A stretch of 6,750 bases of DNA, from positions 1-6,750 of the forward strand of contig CAYSGF010000342.1 in assembly GCA_964430275.1 (NCBI GenBank), given 5' to 3'. Below the pieces are notes generated by a model. The model was not told where the DNA came from, did not search any database, and worked only from the letters and a program-made list of their open reading frames with translations. A program made the position numbers and the translations under genes. Origin of the DNA: DASTYK01 sp964430275. GTDB taxonomy: Bacteria > Gemmatimonadota > Gemmatimonadetes > Longimicrobiales > RSA9. Of the stretch, positions 3,994 to 6,750 are shown one piece after another (the first letter of the stretch is position 1; every line of letters starts with the position of its first letter).

Positions 3994-6750
3994 TCACGGT
4001 CTGCCCGCGCGCAGTACCATCAGTTTCTCACGGAAGATACGGCCGTCGACGTCGAACAGCACGAGATACACGCCCGGTGCGATCGAGCCGCCGTCGTCGT
4101 TCGTCAGATCCCACTCCGCGTTGCCGCCACTTTCGCCGCAGACCAGCAGCGGCCGCAGGTCGCGCACGCGTGTGCCGGTCAGAGCATGCACGGTCGCCTG
4201 CGTCGGGCAGCCACGGAAGTTGAAGTACACGAGCTCGCGCCGGACCGGGTTCTCGCTGAAGCGGAGCGCCTGCTCATCCGTGAGCAGTGTCGACTCGACT
4301 GTCACGTTCCCGATCCCGCTGATCGCGATGCGGTCGCGTGCACCGGAGCGCGCTGCCAGACTCGCCGTCGCACTCGTCGCCACGCCTGCGGTAAAGCGCG
4401 AGCCGTTCGGCACGGCACCGCTCGTCTGCAGCAGCACGACGAAGTAGGCGCTATCGCGTGCACCCACCCGGATCGGCGCATCCGGCCGGAGCTCGACCAC
4501 GTGCGCGCCATGCAGCGGCAGCTGGGACGCGGCGAGGAAGGGTGGGGCAGCGTCATAGTTGCCGGCCGAATCGGCGGCTGCCAGGACGATCCACGCCGAC
4601 TCGTCACTGCCCTCGATCGCAACGCCGAGCTGCTCGAGATCGACGCTCTCGACGCCCTCGCTGACGACAGTCAGGCCGAGCAGCGGAATCCGGGCGTCCT
4701 GCCGCGTCAGCACGACATCACCGGTGTTCGCCGCGTGCACGCTGATCGCCAGGGTCGAAGGTGCAACGACTGTGAGCGTGGCCGTATCCGCAGCCGTGCC
4801 GTCACTCGCAATCACGAAAGCAGCACCCTCATCCAGCGCGCGCGCGATACCCTGTGCATCGATGCTGACGATGGTCGGCGCCGTCGAATGCCACGCGATG
4901 TCGGCGCCATTGTCGCGCGCGCACACCTTGAGCGGCAGTGTCGCGCCGCGCGGCATCGAATCGGCCGCGGGCGCGACCCAGACGCTGGCGCCGCCACTCG
5001 CGGCGACCGAGACGACTGCCGCGCATGCATCCAGCTTGCCGTGTCCCCACCAGTCCGCACCGATCGCGTCCGGTGAGCCGTCGTAGCGCATGACCGTGAA
5101 GGCGTCGGCCGCCGCCGTGCCGGCCAGAACCGCGCGCGCGCCTTCCGGATCGAGCGTCGGCTCGTATTGCAGCAGCAGTGCGATTGCGCCCGTCACGTGC
5201 GGTGCAGCCATGCTCGTGCCTTCGAAGACGGCGTGCCGGCCGTCACCAAAGACCCGCTGAAATGGAATACTGGCGTGGCGCGATCGTGCGGACACGATGC
5301 CGAGGCCGGGCGCGGTGATCTCCGGCTTGATCCTGCCATCGCGCGTGGGGCCGGCGGAGGAGAAGCGCGCCAGGTCACCGAGAGACTCGCGCTGCGTGTA
5401 GCACACGTCCTCACCGAACGCCGTGGACCAGCACAGGCGCGAGACGAAGGCACCAACGGCGATCGCCCGTTGCGCCGTTGCCGGAGAGCCGACGACGAAC
5501 CGGTTGTCGAACCCGTCGCGTCCGAAGACGGCACCGGTCCCGAGAAAGGGCGTGTGAAGCCACAGGTCGATCGGGGCACCGCTTGCGAACGTCGCGTGCG
5601 GCTCTGCCTCGATCGTCCAGCTCCCCGGCGACGGCAGACCGCTGCCCTCACAGGAGTCCACGAGAATGAGGACCTCGGCATCGCCATTCGCCGGGCTCGG
5701 TCCGGCAACGGCATTGTGAATCACGATGCGCCCATTCGCGCTCGAGTCGATCACCTCCGTTCCCGCGGCGGAGGTCGCGCGTGTGCCGTCGGGTCTGACG
5801 ACGCTCACCGTTACGCTGTCGGCCGCCTCGTACCAGAGTTCCATGAAGAGACTGTTGAACTGGCACTCGAAGAACGGCGTATACGCATCGGCGTCGAGTG
5901 TGAACCGCGTCAGGTCGGCGGTTGCAGTACCGCGTGCATGGAAGTACTGGGGTGGCCCGGCGGCCGGCACCGTGTTCACGTTCTGACCGTCATTGCCCGC
6001 TGCCGCGACGACGACGAACCCCGGTCCTGACAGATTGTCGATGGCGCGCTCGAACAGGCGCGTCCCATCGTGCGGGCCGGCCTGTCCGCCGAGCGAAAGG
6101 TTGACGACGATCGGCCGGCCGAGCGCCTGTGCGCGCTCGCGCAGCCACACGAGACCGTCGATGATCAGACTCTCCGAGAACGTGCCGTCCCCGCCCTTCA
6201 CGACGAGCAGGTCGGCTTCCGGTGCAACACCCGCCAGGTCGAACCCGCCGTTCGCCGCACCGTTGCCCGCGGCCGTGCCGGTGACATGCGTGCCATGGCC
6301 CACCCGGTCACGCATCGGACAGCCGAGTGCGCCGCGGCTCGTGACCGTCTGCTGCACATCGTCCCGCTCGCACACGACGCCGTACGCGACACCCGCAGCG
6401 CCGCCTGCCGGTATGGTCTGGTCCCACGCCGCGATCACACGCGTGACGCCGTCGTCATCAAGGAAATCGCCATGCCGAACGTCGAGTCCCGTATCGTACA
6501 CACCGATCAGTGTGCCGCGTCCCGTCGCTCCGCTCCAGCGCTCGCCGGCATGGCTGCGCAGCGCATCGGCGCGAATGACGATGGTGCTCGTGTCCACCTG
6601 CGGTTCGACCGTCAGAAGGCGTGCGGCCTCCGCCGAATGGACGCCGGGCGTGCGGCCCAGCGCGTCCACTGCTCCGACCGGCAGCCGTATGCTGACGACG
6701 TCACCTGCGCTGGCGCCGATGCTCGCCCCCAGCGCGCGCAGCTCGTCGAG
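3994..6750 (-). CDS. Secreted S8 subtilisin-like serine protease with Big2-like and T9SS-type C-terminal domains (N-terminus outside window)
   Basis: The visible part has 918 residues and is open to the window edge, so signal peptide and start lie beyond 6750. The first ~50 residues (ELRALGASIGA...VSIRLPVGAV) resemble the end of a subtilase propeptide. The catalytic triad is complete, counted from the first visible residue: D86 in VYDTG, H152 in GHGTH, S513 in GTSMAAP, with oxyanion Asn N253 in AAAGND. About 150 residues between N253 and S513 (roughly 265-415) form a beta-rich insertion resembling the jelly-roll-like inserts of some subtilases. A Big2-type Ig-like domain follows (about 588-664: PRGATLPL, W-H-S-T, V-S-I-D-x-x-G), then an unrecognised beta-rich segment (665-825). 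The last ~90 residues (828-918) look like a T9SS type A sorting domain: ENP near the start, VHALTGTRVRDL, W-D-L, IAPGVYLVLF, KLMVLR. Ten cysteines fit an exported, disulfide-bonded enzyme. It is likely the first gene of a two-gene operon with the PorV-like gene. Confidence 0.93.
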   Translation of the reverse strand, partial: LDELRALGASIGASAGDVVSIRLPVGAVDALGRTPGVHSAEAARLLTVEPQVDTSTIVIRADALRSHAGERWSGATGRGTLIGVYDTGLDVRHGDFLDDDGVTRVIAAWDQTIPAGGAAGVAYGVVCERDDVQQTVTSRGALGCPMRDRVGHGTHVTGTAAGNGAANGGFDLAGVAPEADLLVVKGGDGTFSESLIIDGLVWLRERAQALGRPIVVNLSLGGQAGPHDGTRLFERAIDNLSGPGFVVVAAAGNDGQNVNTVPAAGPPQYFHARGTATADLTRFTLDADAYTPFFECQFNSLFMELWYEAADSVTVSVVRPDGTRATSAAGTEVIDSSANGRIVIHNAVAGPSPANGDAEVLILVDSCEGSGLPSPGSWTIEAEPHATFASGAPIDLWLHTPFLGTGAVFGRDGFDNRFVVGSPATAQRAIAVGAFVSRLCWSTAFGEDVCYTQRESLGDLARFSSAGPTRDGRIKPEITAPGLGIVSARSRHASIPFQRVFGDGRHAVFEGTSMAAPHVTGAIALLLQYEPTLDPEGARAVLAGTAAADAFTVMRYDGSPDAIGADWWGHGKLDACAAVVSVAASGGASVWVAPAADSMPRGATLPLKVCARDNGADIAWHSTAPTIVSIDAQGIARALDEGAAFVIASDGTAADTATLTVVAPSTLAISVHAANTGDVVLTRQDARIPLLGLTVVSEGVESVDLEQLGVAIEGSDESAWIVLAAADSAGNYDAAPPFLAASQLPLHGAHVVELRPDAPIRVGARDSAYFVVLLQTSGAVPNGSRFTAGVATSATASLAARSGARDRIAISGIGNVTVESTLLTDEQALRFSENPVRRELVYFNFRGCPTQATVHALTGTRVRDLRPLLVCGESGGNAEWDLTNDDGGSIAPGVYLVLFDVDGRIFREKLMVLRAGRP

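Noticed and set aside
3913..5076. 387-codon open frame on the + strand opposite the subtilase
   Set aside because: It is Arg/His-rich with no family resemblance and lies entirely antisense to well-supported genes. Long antisense frames are expected at this GC content.
1..6750. CRISPR array, insertion sequence or transposase, rRNA
   Set aside because: No regularly spaced repeats, transposase motifs, terminal inverted repeats or rRNA-like sequence were seen.

Overview
The window is GC-rich, tightly packed bacterial chromosome. The gene set is a PorV/PorQ-family outer-membrane protein, a subtilase with a C-terminal domain like type IX secretion (T9SS) cargo, Hsp33, a divergent GroES and an arginase-fold enzyme. 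This points to a Gram-negative bacterium at or near the Fibrobacterota-Chlorobiota-Bacteroidota group. With this base composition Gemmatimonadota is my best guess, inferred from gene content only.

Layout. Positions 1-245 hold no convincing gene. They contain a tRNA-like 3' end (34-61) and a perfect 9-bp inverted repeat with a TTGACA box in it (169-198). Next is an arginase-family gene on the + strand (246-1193). Convergent to it on the minus strand are a chaperone pair: hsp33 (1297-2196), preceded by a divergent groES-like gene (2265-2660), with a strong hairpin between them. Divergent from the groES-like gene is a 62-aa ribbon-helix-helix-like protein on the + strand (2819-3007), with GC-rich palindromes upstream and no toxin gene beside it. 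The right half is one minus-strand unit: a large secreted S8 subtilase (3994 to beyond 6750, N-terminus outside the window), followed 11 nt later by a PorV/PorQ-family barrel protein (3026-3982).

How the genes may work together. Hsp33 and the GroES-like protein are both cytosolic protein-quality-control factors and may respond to related stresses. The subtilase and the PorV-like protein form the most suggestive unit. The protease ends in a region resembling a T9SS type A sorting domain. PorV is the outer-membrane shuttle that carries T9SS cargo in Bacteroidota, so the pair may be a cargo protein encoded with its own dedicated shuttle. The arginase-fold enzyme keeps five of six metal ligands, has Cys in place of the first His, and appears to lack the Glu that binds guanidinium, so its substrate is open.
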